Part shown: positions 28,133-38,076 of the stretch, one piece after another | How positions within the stretch are numbered: position 1 is the stretch's first letter | Layout of the letters: each line of letters opens with the position of its first letter | Assembly (NCBI RefSeq): GCF_000380185.1 | Contig: NZ_KB904817.1 | Location: 43,801-107,800, forward strand | From: Thiofilum flexile DSM 14609 | GTDB lineage: Bacteria > Pseudomonadota > Gammaproteobacteria > Thiotrichales > Thiotrichaceae | Length of the DNA stretch: 64,000 bases | Direction: 5' to 3' | The notes under the pieces: model-generated | Told to the model about the DNA's origin: nothing | Database searches by the model: none | The model's input: only the letters and a program-made list of their open reading frames with translations | Made by a program: the position numbers and the translations under genes

Positions 28133-29794
28133 TCAATTAGTTAGCATTTCTTGTGCTAACGCTTTAGTCGCAGGGGTGAGGTCAATTCCGCCAATCATGC
28201 GGGCTAGTTCTAATACGCGAGCCTTACTATTAAGTACTTCAATCGCTGTAGTGGTATTAGCGTTGGTTTTCGCCTTAGTCACTTTATAGTGGTGATGCGC
28301 TTTAGAGGCTACTTGGGGCAAATGAGTCACACAAAGCACTTGGCGATTAGTGCCTAATTGGCGCAGTTGTTGTCCTACTACTTCCGCAATACCGCCCCCG
28401 ATGCCGGTGTCTACCTCATCAAAAATCAGCGCGGGTAAGGTGAGACGCTGTGCGGCAATCATTTGAATGGCTAAGCTGATGCGTGATAGTTCCCCGCCTG
28501 AGGCCACTTTGATTAACGGCTTGAGAGGTTGCCCCGGATTGGCACTCACCATTAATTCAATCTGATCACAGCCATGGGGACTAATTTGTGTTTCCTGTGT
28601 TTCAATTTTTAAGGTAAAACGCCCGCCCTGCATGCCTAATTGTTGCATGGCTTCTGTTACCCCTTGAGAGAGTTCTTGAGCGGTTTTGATCCGGCTTTGG
28701 GTAAGCTGTTTAGCAACCTTGAAATAGGCTTGATGCGCGGTTTTAAGGCGTGTCTGTACCGTCTCTAGATCATAATCGCCCCCTTCTAATTGAGCTAACT
28801 CTTGCTGTAAACGTCGTTGTTGTTGGGTGAGTTCATTAATATCCCAACGGTATTTACGGGCAATTTGGCGAATATCGGCAATCCGCTGCTCCACCCAAGC
28901 TAAACGCTCCGGGTCGGTATCTAGATCACTGGCATAATCGCGTAAACTCAGCGCAGCCTCTTGGATTTGAATTTGTACACTAGTCACTAATTCCAAAGGA
29001 GCATTAAGACGGGGGTCTAAATGGCTTTGTTGTGCTAAGGCATGCTGAATTTGGGTGAGCTGGGAATAGAGCGAGGGTTCTGCTTCATAGAGTTGGTGAA
29101 AGCTGTGTTCTGACACCGCACGCAACTCGCCGGTATTAGCGAGAATACTCAGCTCTTCATCTAGAGTTTGTAGTTCATTATCTTGTAGCGCGAGCTGATC
29201 GAGTTCTTGCAATTGCAAGCGGATTAATTCTAAACGTTCTTGATGTTGTTGCTGTTGTGTCGTGAGTGTGGTGAGGCGGTCTTGTAGGGTTTTGACCTCT
29301 TGCCAAGTGTGGTTTACTTGTTGGAGCAGGGCATTGTGTTGAGCAAAGTCGTCTAGCAATTGGCGTTGCATCTCACGTTTCATCAAGGATTGATGCTCAT
29401 GTTGTCCATGAATATCCACCATTAACTCGCCTAAATCCCGCAACTGAGTCAATGTGCAAGGGCTGCCATTAATCCAAGCCTTCGATTTACCTTGGACGGA
29501 AATGACACGGCGCAAGAGGCAAATGGCTTCATCCTGATCCAGCTCTTGTTCTTTAAGCCAAGCCAAAGCAGCGGGCGAGTGTTGAATATCAATACTTAAA
29601 ATAATCTCTGCTTTTTCAGCACCATGGCGCACGGTAGTACTATCGGCCTTATCGCCGAGTACTAATCCAATAGCGTCTAATAAGATAGATTTACCCGCGC
29701 CTGTTTCGCCGGTGAGTGCCGTCATGCCGGGCTGTAACTCTAAATCTAATTCATCAATAATGGCAAAGTCGCGGATATAAATGTGTGTCAGCAT
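28133..29794 (-). CDS. recN: DNA repair protein RecN
   Basis: 553 residues. SMC-like ATPase: Walker A GETGAGKSILLDA near residue 35, long coiled-coil middle (about 150-370), signature VASGGELSRISLA and Walker B LIFDEVDTGIGGG near the C-terminus. RecN acts in double-strand break repair. Its ATG overlaps the nadK stop by one base (TAATG), so the pair is coupled. In E. coli recN also follows nadK and is SOS-controlled; I see no clear LexA box upstream here. Confidence 0.97.
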   Translation of the reverse strand: MLTHIYIRDFAIIDELDLELQPGMTALTGETGAGKSILLDAIGLVLGDKADSTTVRHGAEKAEIILSIDIQHSPAALAWLKEQELDQDEAICLLRRVISVQGKSKAWINGSPCTLTQLRDLGELMVDIHGQHEHQSLMKREMQRQLLDDFAQHNALLQQVNHTWQEVKTLQDRLTTLTTQQQQHQERLELIRLQLQELDQLALQDNELQTLDEELSILANTGELRAVSEHSFHQLYEAEPSLYSQLTQIQHALAQQSHLDPRLNAPLELVTSVQIQIQEAALSLRDYASDLDTDPERLAWVEQRIADIRQIARKYRWDINELTQQQRRLQQELAQLEGGDYDLETVQTRLKTAHQAYFKVAKQLTQSRIKTAQELSQGVTEAMQQLGMQGGRFTLKIETQETQISPHGCDQIELMVSANPGQPLKPLIKVASGGELSRISLAIQMIAAQRLTLPALIFDEVDTGIGGGIAEVVGQQLRQLGTNRQVLCVTHLPQVASKAHHHYKVTKAKTNANTTTAIEVLNSKARVLELARMIGGIDLTPATKALAQEMLTN

Positions 29795-30660
29795 TACAAC
29801 TGCAAGCCCCAGTAAAGTTTGGTACGCAGAATATGGTAATAATCATAACCTTGAGGGTGCAAGAGGCGTAAGCGATCTTGGGATTGTGTGATATGAATAC
29901 AATCACCGGATTCCAAATCAATATCATTGTGTCCATCAAAGGAAACACGTGAATTAATCGGGCGATTATTACATAAATGCAGTTCAATCAAGCTCTCGCC
30001 ACCCACCACTAAAGGGCGTTGAGTGAGAGTATGGGGACAGACTGGCACCATTACAATGGCATTTAAGGTGGGATGCATAATAGGCCCCCCACTCGAGAGC
30101 GCATAAGCCGTAGAGCCAGTAGGGGTGGCTACTACAATGCCATCCGCATGTTGGGTATGCACAAATTTCTTATCAATATAGGTGGTAAATTCAATCATGC
30201 GTATCTGATCACGCGCATGAATGACTACATCATTTAGCGCCTTGCCTTGCCCTAATAAACGTTCTCCCCGCCACGCTTCGGCTTGTAAGAGCGTGCGAGA
30301 TTCCTCGTGATAATTGCCAGCCAGAATGGGGGCGAGCTGCTGATCTAATTCTTGGGGATTAATATCGACTAGAAAACCTACCCGACCACGATTTACCCCC
30401 ACCACTGGAATATTGTAGGCGGATAAGGTGCGCCCTGCGGATAGCAAAGTACCATCGCCCCCGACCACAATCGCTAGATCAATTAGTTGGGTGAGTTCTT
30501 GGGTCTCATAGCAGGTTTGTTGTAACAGCCGCCCCGCGTGGCAGTCTAAATACAGGGGATATTGCCGCTCCGTCAGATACTGAACTAGGGTCAGTAGGGT
30601 ATCTCGGATTTGTACATCATCTCGTTTGGCAAAAATACCGATCCGATTAAATTGTCCCAT
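29794..30660 (-). CDS. nadK: NAD kinase
   Basis: 288 residues from the ATG at 30660; a GTG two codons upstream is the alternative. Nucleotide-binding motif VVGGDGTLLSAGR, then NRGRVGFLVDINP and TPTGSTAYALSSGGPI, all diagnostic of NAD kinase, which makes NADP from NAD and ATP. It is transcribed with recN, the common gammaproteobacterial arrangement. Confidence 0.97.
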   Translation of the reverse strand: MGQFNRIGIFAKRDDVQIRDTLLTLVQYLTERQYPLYLDCHAGRLLQQTCYETQELTQLIDLAIVVGGDGTLLSAGRTLSAYNIPVVGVNRGRVGFLVDINPQELDQQLAPILAGNYHEESRTLLQAEAWRGERLLGQGKALNDVVIHARDQIRMIEFTTYIDKKFVHTQHADGIVVATPTGSTAYALSSGGPIMHPTLNAIVMVPVCPHTLTQRPLVVGGESLIELHLCNNRPINSRVSFDGHNDIDLESGDCIHITQSQDRLRLLHPQGYDYYHILRTKLYWGLQL

Positions 30661-30916
30661 AGTCACTCACTCAAGCGCTCATTAGATAACGGTGAGCTAT
30701 TGTAGCTAGCTCATCTTGAAAACGCTAAACGCATTTTGCCCCTGTGGGCTTAAAGTGAGGTAATTATTAGCAATTGAGAGACTATTTGGGATGATATTCA
30801 TCAAGAGAGAGTAGACCTACTATTTATATGATTTTAGTCAATGCCGAAAGCTTGCAGAGGTAGCACACTAGCAATATTAACTATTCATTAGATAGCGCAT
30901 TGATGAGGATTGGAGC

Positions 30917-31537
30917 ATGAAAAAAGTTACTTTAGCACTAGTCGTTACCCTGAGTGTGGTAGCACAAAGTGCAGTGCTTGCGGGTGGATTAGGTTCACAA
31001 AATGGTATGGTTGTGCGCATGGGTGCGGCAATGGTTGATCCTCATGGTGATGGTTTAACTATTGGCGCTAATAAGATTGATGTAGACGATAATACCCAAT
31101 TAGGTCTCAGTGCTAGTTTTCCCTTAAAAGGGAACTGGGCGATTGGTGTATTAGCTGCGACTCCCTTTAAGCATGATATTACTTTAAATGGTAACAAGGT
31201 GGGGACTACTAAACACTTGCCCCCTACCGTTACGCTGCAATATCGCTTTAATAATGCGGGTAAAATAGTGCCTTATGTAGGTGTAGGGGCGAATTATACC
31301 AAGTTCTTTGATGAGCAAACTGAGGGTGCTTTAGCGGGTTCGAGACTTAATTTAGATACCTCAACAGGTGCCGCCGGTGAGTTAGGCGTGGATTGGAAGT
31401 TAAATAAGCGTTGGGGCTTAAATGCAGCGGCTTGGTACGCTGATATTGAAACTGATGCATTCGTCAATGGTAATAAATTAGGCACTGTTAAAATTGATCC
31501 TTGGGTGTATATGTTGGGTGCTTCTTATCATTTCTAA
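30917..31537 (+). CDS. ompW: OmpW-family outer membrane protein
   Basis: 206 residues: signal peptide (about 1-22, cleavage after VLA), then alternating beta strands and a terminal Phe (GASYHF) as required for BAM-mediated insertion. The central strands LPPTVTLQYRFNNAGKIVPY and YVGVGANYTKFFDE match the OmpW eight-stranded barrel family. Likely role: a narrow outer membrane channel for small hydrophobic molecules. Preceded by GAGGATTGGAGC. Confidence 0.85.
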   Translation: MKKVTLALVVTLSVVAQSAVLAGGLGSQNGMVVRMGAAMVDPHGDGLTIGANKIDVDDNTQLGLSASFPLKGNWAIGVLAATPFKHDITLNGNKVGTTKHLPPTVTLQYRFNNAGKIVPYVGVGANYTKFFDEQTEGALAGSRLNLDTSTGAAGELGVDWKLNKRWGLNAAAWYADIETDAFVNGNKLGTVKIDPWVYMLGASYHF

Positions 31538-31621
31538 TTTATAGCCCCTTTCTAATATTCATATCGTACCTTTAAACATGAATGACCCTGTAAATGAGTG
31601 ATTCATTGCCATTAAGGTTTT

Positions 31622-31674
31622 AAGCGTCTTAGTGCTCTTTTCCGTTCGTTGTGTTGTGTTAAGACGCTTTTTTT
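31622..31674 (+). terminator. Terminator-like hairpin between ompW and ribE
   Basis: AAGCGTCTTA at 31622-31631 pairs with TAAGACGCTT at 31660-31669, followed by five T at 31670-31674. The 28-base loop is long. It most likely ends the ompW transcript; because it lies 63 bases before the riboflavin synthase start, attenuation of that gene is possible. The region does not match the FMN riboswitch. Confidence 0.6.
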
Positions 31675-31736
31675 CAGGCTCGAATCACTACTTAAAACAT
31701 GCTATGGTCTCGTCCTCAGTGATGCTGGAGGGCATT

Positions 31737-32363
31737 ATGTATACAGGTATTGTGCAAGCAGTAGCGGACGTCGTCAGCGTTGAACGTAAAGAGGGTTTGA
31801 CCTCCTTGACGATTCAGCTAACCCCAGAGTTACGCCAAGATTTAAAGCAAGGCGCTAGTGTCGCAGTGGATGGGGTGTGTTTATCCGTGGTGAAACAAGA
31901 GGGTGATCAAGTCACCTTTGATGCCATGTTGGAAACTTTAAATAAAACCACCTTAGGCACATTAGAGGTAGGCAGTCGGGTCAATATCGAGCGCTCCGCC
32001 CGTCAAGGAGATGAGGTCGGTGGGCATATTTTATCCGGGCATGTAGAGGGCAAGGCGCAAATTATTGCCATAACCCATACTGAGAATAATCATATTGTGA
32101 CCTTTCAATATCCCTCCGCATGGCAAGAATATATTGTGCATAAGGGCTTTATTGCTGTGAATGGTTGCAGTTTGACCGTGGTGAAAGAGCAAGAGGGGAA
32201 TACCTTCCAGGTGTATTTCATACCCGAAACCCTGAGAGCGACCACCTTTGCAGGTAAGCAAAGCGGTGATGAGGTCAATATTGAAATTGATAATCAAACC
32301 AAGCTCATTGTAAATACCGTCAAACGGTATTTATCCGGTCTAAATTTGACGCGTCAGGCGTAA
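31737..32363 (+). CDS. ribE: Riboflavin synthase alpha chain
   Basis: 208 residues from the ATG at 31737, where MYTGIVQAVADV begins and GGAGGG lies upstream; the frame is open further 5' without homology. Two repeated lumazine-binding domains: first around SVAVDGVCLSVVKQE, second around FIAVNGCSLTVVKEQ. It converts two dimethyl-ribityl-lumazine molecules to riboflavin. It stands apart from other rib genes in the window. Gene is called ribC or ribE in different species. Confidence 0.95.
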   Translation: MYTGIVQAVADVVSVERKEGLTSLTIQLTPELRQDLKQGASVAVDGVCLSVVKQEGDQVTFDAMLETLNKTTLGTLEVGSRVNIERSARQGDEVGGHILSGHVEGKAQIIAITHTENNHIVTFQYPSAWQEYIVHKGFIAVNGCSLTVVKEQEGNTFQVYFIPETLRATTFAGKQSGDEVNIEIDNQTKLIVNTVKRYLSGLNLTRQA

Positions 32364-32454
32364 AAATAGTACATGCATTCTCTTTAGTTTTCGTTACACT
32401 GGTAGTGCTCAGGTCGTTCAATACGCTCTATCACAACAACTAGGAGGATGCAGT

Positions 32455-33012
32455 ATGTCAACCACATGGCTCAGATTTTGTTTATTATTGGTCTGCCTAT
32501 GGGCACCCTTTCAGGCACAAGCCGCTGAAGTCCCTTTTCCCCCTCAGAAGAGTTTTGCAGGACAGAATCTAGTCTTAAATGGTATAGGGGTACGTCCTAA
32601 ATTATTCTTAAAATTATATTTCGCAGGCTTATATCTACCTGCTAAATCTAAAGATGCGAATGCCATCTTAACAGGCCGTACACCAGTCGCTATGCGCCTA
32701 CAAATTAATTCCTCTGTTATTACCAGCGCTGATATGGAAGAAGCCGTGCGCCACGGTTTTACTCAATCTGCTGGCAATAAAGTAGCGGCATTAAAACCTC
32801 GTATTGATCAATTAGTGGGGATTTTTAAAGAGGAAATTAAAGTGGGCGACTTATACGATTTTGTCTATATTAATGGTAGCACCCAGATTTTTAAAAATGG
32901 ACGCAAAGCAGCTACCATTGCTGGGGATGATTTCAAACAAGCGCTCTTTGGTATTTGGCTAGGAAGTAGACCGGCTCACCAAGGATTAAAACAACAGTTA
33001 TTAAAAGGTTAG
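32455..33012 (+). CDS. Chalcone isomerase-like exported protein
   Basis: 185 residues with a signal peptide (about 1-23, ending QAQA). The pattern LNGIGVRPKLFLKLYFAGLYLP and the C-terminal FKQALFGIWLG match the bacterial chalcone-isomerase-like family, which binds fatty acids or related lipids rather than flavonoids. TAGGAGGA gives a strong ribosome binding site. It is followed by an SGNH hydrolase after 6 bases, suggesting a shared transcript and perhaps a lipid-related role. Confidence 0.8.
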   Translation: MSTTWLRFCLLLVCLWAPFQAQAAEVPFPPQKSFAGQNLVLNGIGVRPKLFLKLYFAGLYLPAKSKDANAILTGRTPVAMRLQINSSVITSADMEEAVRHGFTQSAGNKVAALKPRIDQLVGIFKEEIKVGDLYDFVYINGSTQIFKNGRKAATIAGDDFKQALFGIWLGSRPAHQGLKQQLLKG

Positions 33013-33018
33013 GAAGGT

Positions 33019-33753
33019 ATGATGTATCAGCGGTATAGTTATCTATTGATATTCATCTTAATTATATCGCTGGTGCTCAATATCGTGCTGATAATGCTGG
33101 CTAAAAAACTTTATGTAGCAGAAAATGCCTTACGATTGGATCCTTTACAACTTAGTTTATACCCCTCACTAGCACCCCCTAAAACGAAAACCCGCGTGGT
33201 ATTTTTTGGTGATTCCAGAGCCTTAAGTTGGCCTAGTCCTAATCTGGAACAAATCGAGTTTATCAATCGTGGCATTGGTCAACAGACTTCAGCACAAATC
33301 GAATTGCGTTTTGAGCAGCATGTAAAACCTTTACAAGCTGATTGGGTAATAGTGCAGTTATGTGTCAATGATTTAAAAGCTATTCCACTTTTGCCGGATA
33401 AGCGCGATCTTATTATTCAACAGTGTAAAACGAATCTACAACAAATAGTTGATCAAGCCACTCAACAAGGTAGCAAAGTATTGCTAACCACTATCTTTCC
33501 TTTGGGGGAGGTGCCACTAGAGCGCAGGCCTTTCTGGTCGGATGAGGTGGCTGATGCGATTGATACGGTGAATACCTTTATTAAAACCTTGCAAGGGGAT
33601 AAGGTTCGGGTATTAGATACCTATCAGCTTTTAGTCAGTGATACCCCGCAATTAATCCGCAAAGAATATAGTCGCGATTTGCTGCATTTAAATAGTGTAG
33701 GTTATGAACAGTTGAATCAGGCACTAATAGCCTTTATTGAAGAGCAGAGATAA
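33019..33753 (+). CDS. SGNH/GDSL-family hydrolase, membrane-anchored
   Basis: 244 residues. One N-terminal membrane segment (about 8-28) is followed by an SGNH fold: block I FFGDSRALSW with the nucleophile Ser, block III VNDLK with Asn, and block V DLLHLN with Asp and His. Likely an esterase or acyltransferase-like enzyme facing the periplasm; the substrate cannot be told. ATG 33022 is an alternative start. Confidence 0.82.
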   Translation: MMYQRYSYLLIFILIISLVLNIVLIMLAKKLYVAENALRLDPLQLSLYPSLAPPKTKTRVVFFGDSRALSWPSPNLEQIEFINRGIGQQTSAQIELRFEQHVKPLQADWVIVQLCVNDLKAIPLLPDKRDLIIQQCKTNLQQIVDQATQQGSKVLLTTIFPLGEVPLERRPFWSDEVADAIDTVNTFIKTLQGDKVRVLDTYQLLVSDTPQLIRKEYSRDLLHLNSVGYEQLNQALIAFIEEQR

Positions 33754-33763
33754 TATTGTCATA

Positions 33764-33808
33764 CAATATTGACGTATTAACTTTGCCATTATCAATACGT
33801 CAATATTG
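33764..33808. terminator. Long perfect inverted repeat between convergent genes
   Basis: CAATATTGACGTATT at 33764-33778 pairs without mismatch with the 15 bases at 33794-33808 around a 15-base loop. It lies between the SGNH gene and paralog B, whose stops face each other. Probably a bidirectional terminator; the AT-rich stem has no long T-run. Confidence 0.5.
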
Positions 33809-33812
33809 ATTA

Positions 33813-34196
33813 TTATTGAGCGCTACCGATTTTGGCACCGTCAACGGGAACTTCTAGAGTATGTTTATCTTCTGCCTGTATTTTAAAGTTTTGCTCCTTT
33901 ACGATATTAGCTAAGGAAACAATAACTTTGTAATGTCCAGGGGTTAGATTTAGGCTAATAGAATGACGATTTAGGGTGTAAATGGGGGTAGAGTGTGAGG
34001 TGTCTCTGTCATGGGGATTAACCCTAAATACCTTCCACATAACCGCAGGCGATAAGCTGGGATTGCCACCTATGGTTGAGATCAAATTTATTTGTCCGGT
34101 TACGTCTTGAGCGTTTACTGGATAGGAAAGGGGAAATATGGCACTGAGTAAAACCAATACCCAATACCTGCGTGGCCTGCAAGTGTTAACGTTCAT
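33813..34196 (-). CDS. Small exported protein, paralog B
   Basis: 127 residues starting at ATG 34196 with GGAAA upstream. Signal peptide about 1-29 (ending VNAQD). The mature domain shares the order NLISTIGG, MWKVFRVNP, NRHSISLNLTPGHYKV and VPVD with the protein at 27470-27808, so the two are paralogs. It lacks a recognised family name. Predicted periplasmic or secreted, single beta-rich domain. Confidence 0.72.
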   Translation of the reverse strand: MNVNTCRPRRYWVLVLLSAIFPLSYPVNAQDVTGQINLISTIGGNPSLSPAVMWKVFRVNPHDRDTSHSTPIYTLNRHSISLNLTPGHYKVIVSLANIVKEQNFKIQAEDKHTLEVPVDGAKIGSAQ

Positions 34197-34534
34197 GTTG
34201 CAATTTTCCTAGTTTCATCCTGAGTTAGGATAGCAATAAATGAAATAGCTAGTGCAATTTTTAATCAAAATAATAGGTAAAGTTAACCATAGTAGGTGGG
34301 TAATAAGGTGAGACAACTGACATTCTAAGTACCTATCTATCCCTTACATAGAGGTGGCTCGCTACATAATATTAAAAACGCACCCTATACAGGTTAAGGG
34401 ATTATCTTGAATTTTCAAGACTAATTTGTATTAGAAAGTAATTAGTATTTTATAAAATAAGAGCTTAAATATTAAAAATAGAAATTAGCCAATAGTTTTT
34501 TGGACGGAATCACTTATTTTTTTTGGGGTTATCC
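34197..34534. other. Intergenic region upstream of clpB
   Basis: About 340 bases, AT-rich, without a credible gene. It holds a short inverted repeat around 34406-34422 (TCTTGAA, TT, TTCAAGA) and then the sigma-32-type promoter listed separately. I see nothing else. Confidence 0.4.
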
Positions 34535-34561
34535 CTTGAAGTTTATTAAACTATCCTTATA
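34535..34561 (+). promoter_or_regulatory. Sigma-32-type promoter of clpB
   Basis: CTTGAAG at 34535-34541 resembles the RpoH -35 element and CCTTATA at 34555-34561 a diverged -10 element, 13 bases apart. The gene downstream, clpB, is a classic RpoH target. The -10 match is only partial. Confidence 0.5.
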
Positions 34562-34606
34562 GTGTTGAATAGGTACTATACAGAAGTTTTTGAGAGGGAA
34601 ATGCGT

Positions 34607-37219
34607 ATGCGTATGGATAAGCTAACGGTTAAGTTTCAATCCGCTCTACAAGATGCTCAATCGCTTGCCTTAGGGCGCGACCATCAATTTATCGAACCTA
34701 CTCATTTAATGATTGCCCTATTAGATCAAGCAGGGGGGACTACACGAAGTCTATTGAGTAGGGCTGGGGTTAATGTCAATCAATTACGCTCTAAATTAGG
34801 TGAGGTATTAGATCGCTTACCCACCGTCAGTGGTGGCGATGCGGGATCTATACACGTCTCGAATGATTTAGCTAAGTTATTGAATGTAGCTGATAAATTA
34901 GCGCAGCAACGTAAGGATCAATATATTCCCACCGAACTATTTGTCTTAGCAGCGGTTGAGGATCGTGGGTCGTTAGGTACGATCTTACAAGAGTGTGGTG
35001 CAGTCAAAGGTGCGCTTGAAAAAGCTATTGATGCTATGCGGGGTGGGCAGTCAGTGAATGATCCAAATGCGGAAGATCAACGTGAGGCATTGGCTAAATA
35101 TACCATTGATCTGACTGAGCGAGCTGAGCAGGGCAAAATTGATCCTATTATTGGGCGCGATGAAGAAATTCGGCGCATGATACAAATTTTACAACGCCGC
35201 ACTAAGAATAATCCGGTCATTATTGGTGAGCCGGGGGTGGGTAAAACCGCCCTAGTCGAGGGCTTAGCGCAGCGTATTGTGAACGGCGAAGTACCCGAAG
35301 GGATGAAAGGTAAGCGTCTATTATCCCTTGATTTAGGAGCCTTATTAGCGGGGGCAAAATTTCGCGGTGATTTTGAGGAGCGCCTCAAGAGTGTACTCAA
35401 TGATATTGCTAAATCCGATGGCAATATTATTTTATTTATTGATGAAATTCATATGATGGTGGGGGCGGGCAAAACAGAAGGCTCTATGGATGCGGGCAAT
35501 ATGCTAAAACCTGCCCTCGCACGCGGTGAGCTGCATTGTGTGGGGGCGACGACCTTAGATGAGTATCGGCAATATATTGAAAAAGATGCCGCTCTAGAGC
35601 GCCGTTTCCAAAAGGTATTAGTCGATGAGCCAACCGTAGCAGACACCATCGCCATTTTACGCGGCTTGCAGGAAAAATACGAAGTCCATCACGGGGTCGA
35701 AATTACTGATCCGGCATTAGTCGCAGCGGCAACCCTGTCTCAACGTTATATTGCTGATCGACAGCTTCCTGATAAAGCCATTGACCTAATTGATGAGGCC
35801 GCTTCACGGATTCGGATTGAAATTGATTCTAAACCCGAAGCCTTGGATATTTTAGGGCGACGTTTAATTCAGCTTAAAATTGAACGTGAAGCACTGAAAA
35901 AAGAATCCGATCCAGCCTCTAAAAAGCGCTTAACTGCGATTGAAGATGACATTAACAAACACGAACAAGAGTATGCGGAGTTAGAGCAGGTTTGGAAGGC
36001 CGAAAAGGATGCTTTGCAAGGGACAGCACATATTAAAGAAGCGCTAGATCAAGCTCGCATTGAGCTAGATACCGCGCGGCGTGCCGCTGATTTGCAGCGT
36101 ATGGCGGAATTACAATATGGGCGTATTCCAGAGTTAGAGAAGCAATTAAAAGCGGCGGATGCAGCACTCAATGAGGAAGCACAAACGACAGCGAAATTGG
36201 TAAAAAATCGCGTTACCGACGAGGAAATTGCCGAAATCGTTTCGCGTTGGACAGGGATTCCAGTGAGCAAAATGCTGGAGTCGGAAAAGGCTAAATTACT
36301 ACACATGGAGGATGTTCTGTGTTCGCGCGTGATTGGGCAGCAAGAAGCCGTAGTGGCGGTATCTAACTCCATTCGACGCTCGCGTGCAGGGCTTTCCGAT
36401 CCTAAGCGCCCGATTGGTTCTTTCCTCTTTTTGGGGCCGACGGGGGTGGGTAAAACCGAACTGACTAAAGCCTTAGCTCAATTTCTGTTTGATACCGATG
36501 ATGCGATGGTGCGCTTGGATATGTCCGAGTTTATGGAAAAGCATTCCGTGGCGCGTTTGATTGGCGCACCTCCGGGTTATGTTGGCTATGAAGAGGGCGG
36601 GTATTTGACCGAGGCCGTGCGTCGTCGCCCTTATTCCGTGATTCTATTGGATGAGGTGGAAAAAGCGCATCCCGATGTATTCAATGTGCTGCTACAGGTG
36701 TTGGATGATGGGCGTTTAACCGATGGTCAAGGCCGCACCGTTGATTTTCGCAATACGGTGATTGTCATGACCTCTAACCTTGGCTCTGATCTGATTCAAA
36801 CGATGGCAGGTGAGGAAAATTATGCCGCGATGAAGGCCGCTGTGATGGACGTGGTCGGTCGGCATTTCCGTCCTGAGTTTATTAATCGGATTGATGAGAC
36901 TGTGGTATTCCATCCTTTGGATAAAGCGGAAATTCGGCAAATTGCCGATATTCAACTCAATAGTTTACGCAAACGTTTAGCTGCGCGTGAGTTAGGATTG
37001 AATTTTACCCCTGAAGCCATGGACTTTATTGGCGATGTGGGCTTTGATCCGGTTTATGGGGCGCGTCCTCTAAAACGAGCGATTCAAAACTATGTAGAAA
37101 ACCCCTTAGCACAAGAAATCTTGAGCGGGCGCTTTATACCCGGTGACACGATTAATGTAGAGCTTAAAGATGATAAGTTGGCTTTTACTGAAATAGTGGT
37201 GCCAAAAGAGAGCAATTAA
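34607..37219 (+). CDS. clpB: ATP-dependent disaggregase ClpB
   Basis: 870 residues from the ATG at 34607 ([11 protein letters not shown]), which has GAGAGGG at optimal distance; ATG 34601 is too close to it. N-domain about 1-145, first AAA+ module with [13 protein letters not shown], a coiled-coil middle domain about 400-520 that recruits DnaK, second AAA+ module with [13 protein letters not shown], and a C-terminal cap. ClpB with DnaK/DnaJ/GrpE resolubilises aggregated proteins; those partners are encoded at 54818-58767. Confidence 0.97.
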   Translation: MRMDKLTVKFQSALQDAQSLALGRDHQFIEPTHLMIALLDQAGGTTRSLLSRAGVNVNQLRSKLGEVLDRLPTVSGGDAGSIHVSNDLAKLLNVADKLAQQRKDQYIPTELFVLAAVEDRGSLGTILQECGAVKGALEKAIDAMRGGQSVNDPNAEDQREALAKYTIDLTERAEQGKIDPIIGRDEEIRRMIQILQRRTKNNPVIIGEPGVGKTALVEGLAQRIVNGEVPEGMKGKRLLSLDLGALLAGAKFRGDFEERLKSVLNDIAKSDGNIILFIDEIHMMVGAGKTEGSMDAGNMLKPALARGELHCVGATTLDEYRQYIEKDAALERRFQKVLVDEPTVADTIAILRGLQEKYEVHHGVEITDPALVAAATLSQRYIADRQLPDKAIDLIDEAASRIRIEIDSKPEALDILGRRLIQLKIEREALKKESDPASKKRLTAIEDDINKHEQEYAELEQVWKAEKDALQGTAHIKEALDQARIELDTARRAADLQRMAELQYGRIPELEKQLKAADAALNEEAQTTAKLVKNRVTDEEIAEIVSRWTGIPVSKMLESEKAKLLHMEDVLCSRVIGQQEAVVAVSNSIRRSRAGLSDPKRPIGSFLFLGPTGVGKTELTKALAQFLFDTDDAMVRLDMSEFMEKHSVARLIGAPPGYVGYEEGGYLTEAVRRRPYSVILLDEVEKAHPDVFNVLLQVLDDGRLTDGQGRTVDFRNTVIVMTSNLGSDLIQTMAGEENYAAMKAAVMDVVGRHFRPEFINRIDETVVFHPLDKAEIRQIADIQLNSLRKRLAARELGLNFTPEAMDFIGDVGFDPVYGARPLKRAIQNYVENPLAQEILSGRFIPGDTINVELKDDKLAFTEIVVPKESN

Positions 37220-37235
37220 TCTCTTGCAAACATAA

Positions 37236-37290
37236 ATAACCCCCTCCCAACCTCCCCCCCTTTCAAGGGGAGGGTTTGGGGTGGGGTTAT
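37236..37290. repeat. G-rich/C-rich imperfect inverted repeat
   Basis: The C-rich arm 37236-37263 and the G-rich arm 37265-37290 form a long imperfect hairpin framed by ATAAC and GTTAT. The plus strand at 37267-37286 has four G-runs (4, 3, 4, 4) with short spacers, which is a G-quadruplex pattern; the minus strand of the other arm is also G-run-rich. It lies between convergent clpB and the ABC permease gene, so it may end transcripts. Similar C/G-rich intergenic palindromes are dispersed repeats in many bacteria; only one copy lies in this window. Confidence 0.6.
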
Positions 37291-37302
37291 ATTTCAGAAC
37301 CA

Positions 37303-38076
37303 TTAATTACGAATACCCACACCACGATTCAATAGCGATAAGCTATAGATATATAAAGCACTAATAAAAATAATCAGTACCGTAAAGCTTAACCACGGTG
37401 ACATATCCGAAACCCCTAATACACCATAGCGAAAGCCATTGACCATATATAATACCGGGTTTAATAAGGACACTTTCTGCCAAAAATCAGACAGCATACT
37501 AATAGAGTAAAATACCCCACCTAAATAAGTTAAGGGCGTTAAGACAAAGGTAGGGACAATCGAAATATCGTCAAAGCTTTTAGCATAAATGCCATTGATT
37601 AACCCCGCTAAGGAAAAGAGGGCAGAGGTTAGAATACCCATCAGTAGCATTAAAAAGGGGTGCTCAATAGGTAAATTACTGAAAAATAACGATACGATGG
37701 TAACTGCCAATCCTACCGATAAGCCACGTGCTACACCGCCACCAATATAACCCACTAATATAATCCAATTAGGTACAGGAGATACTAGCATTTCAGCAAT
37801 ATTACCTTGAAATTTACTGCCATAAAAAGATGACACTACATTCGCATATGAGTTAGTGATCACGGTCATCATAATTAAGCCGGGAACAATAAACTCAATA
37901 TAATTATAGCCGTCAATTTTACCAATAGCGGGGCCAATGAGCTGACCAAAAATGACAAAATATAACGCCGTGGTTATGACGGGTGGTAAAATAGTTTGAA
38001 TCCAAATGCGCGTAAAACGTAAGATTTCTCGAATAATAATGGTATAGAAGGCTATCCATTTTTGCTGTTGATTCAT
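37303..38076 (-). CDS. yadH: ABC-2 type transporter permease (YadH-like)
   Basis: 257 residues with six predicted membrane segments. It follows E. coli YadH closely in pattern: RFTRIWIQTILPPVITTALYF region, EFIVPGLIMMTVITNSYANV region and PTFVLTPLTYLGGVFYS. It overlaps the ATPase gene by four bases, so the two form one exporter. Substrate unknown; relatives are sometimes linked to polysaccharide or drug export. Confidence 0.9.
   Translation of the reverse strand: MNQQQKWIAFYTIIIREILRFTRIWIQTILPPVITTALYFVIFGQLIGPAIGKIDGYNYIEFIVPGLIMMTVITNSYANVVSSFYGSKFQGNIAEMLVSPVPNWIILVGYIGGGVARGLSVGLAVTIVSLFFSNLPIEHPFLMLLMGILTSALFSLAGLINGIYAKSFDDISIVPTFVLTPLTYLGGVFYSISMLSDFWQKVSLLNPVLYMVNGFRYGVLGVSDMSPWLSFTVLIIFISALYIYSLSLLNRGVGIRN

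Noticed and set aside
28021-30720. LexA-type SOS box for nadK-recN
   Set aside because: No CTGT-N8-ACAG-type site was found near the nadK start or inside the junction.
31538-31736. FMN riboswitch before riboflavin synthase
   Set aside because: The conserved FMN riboswitch core is absent; only a long-looped terminator-like hairpin is seen.
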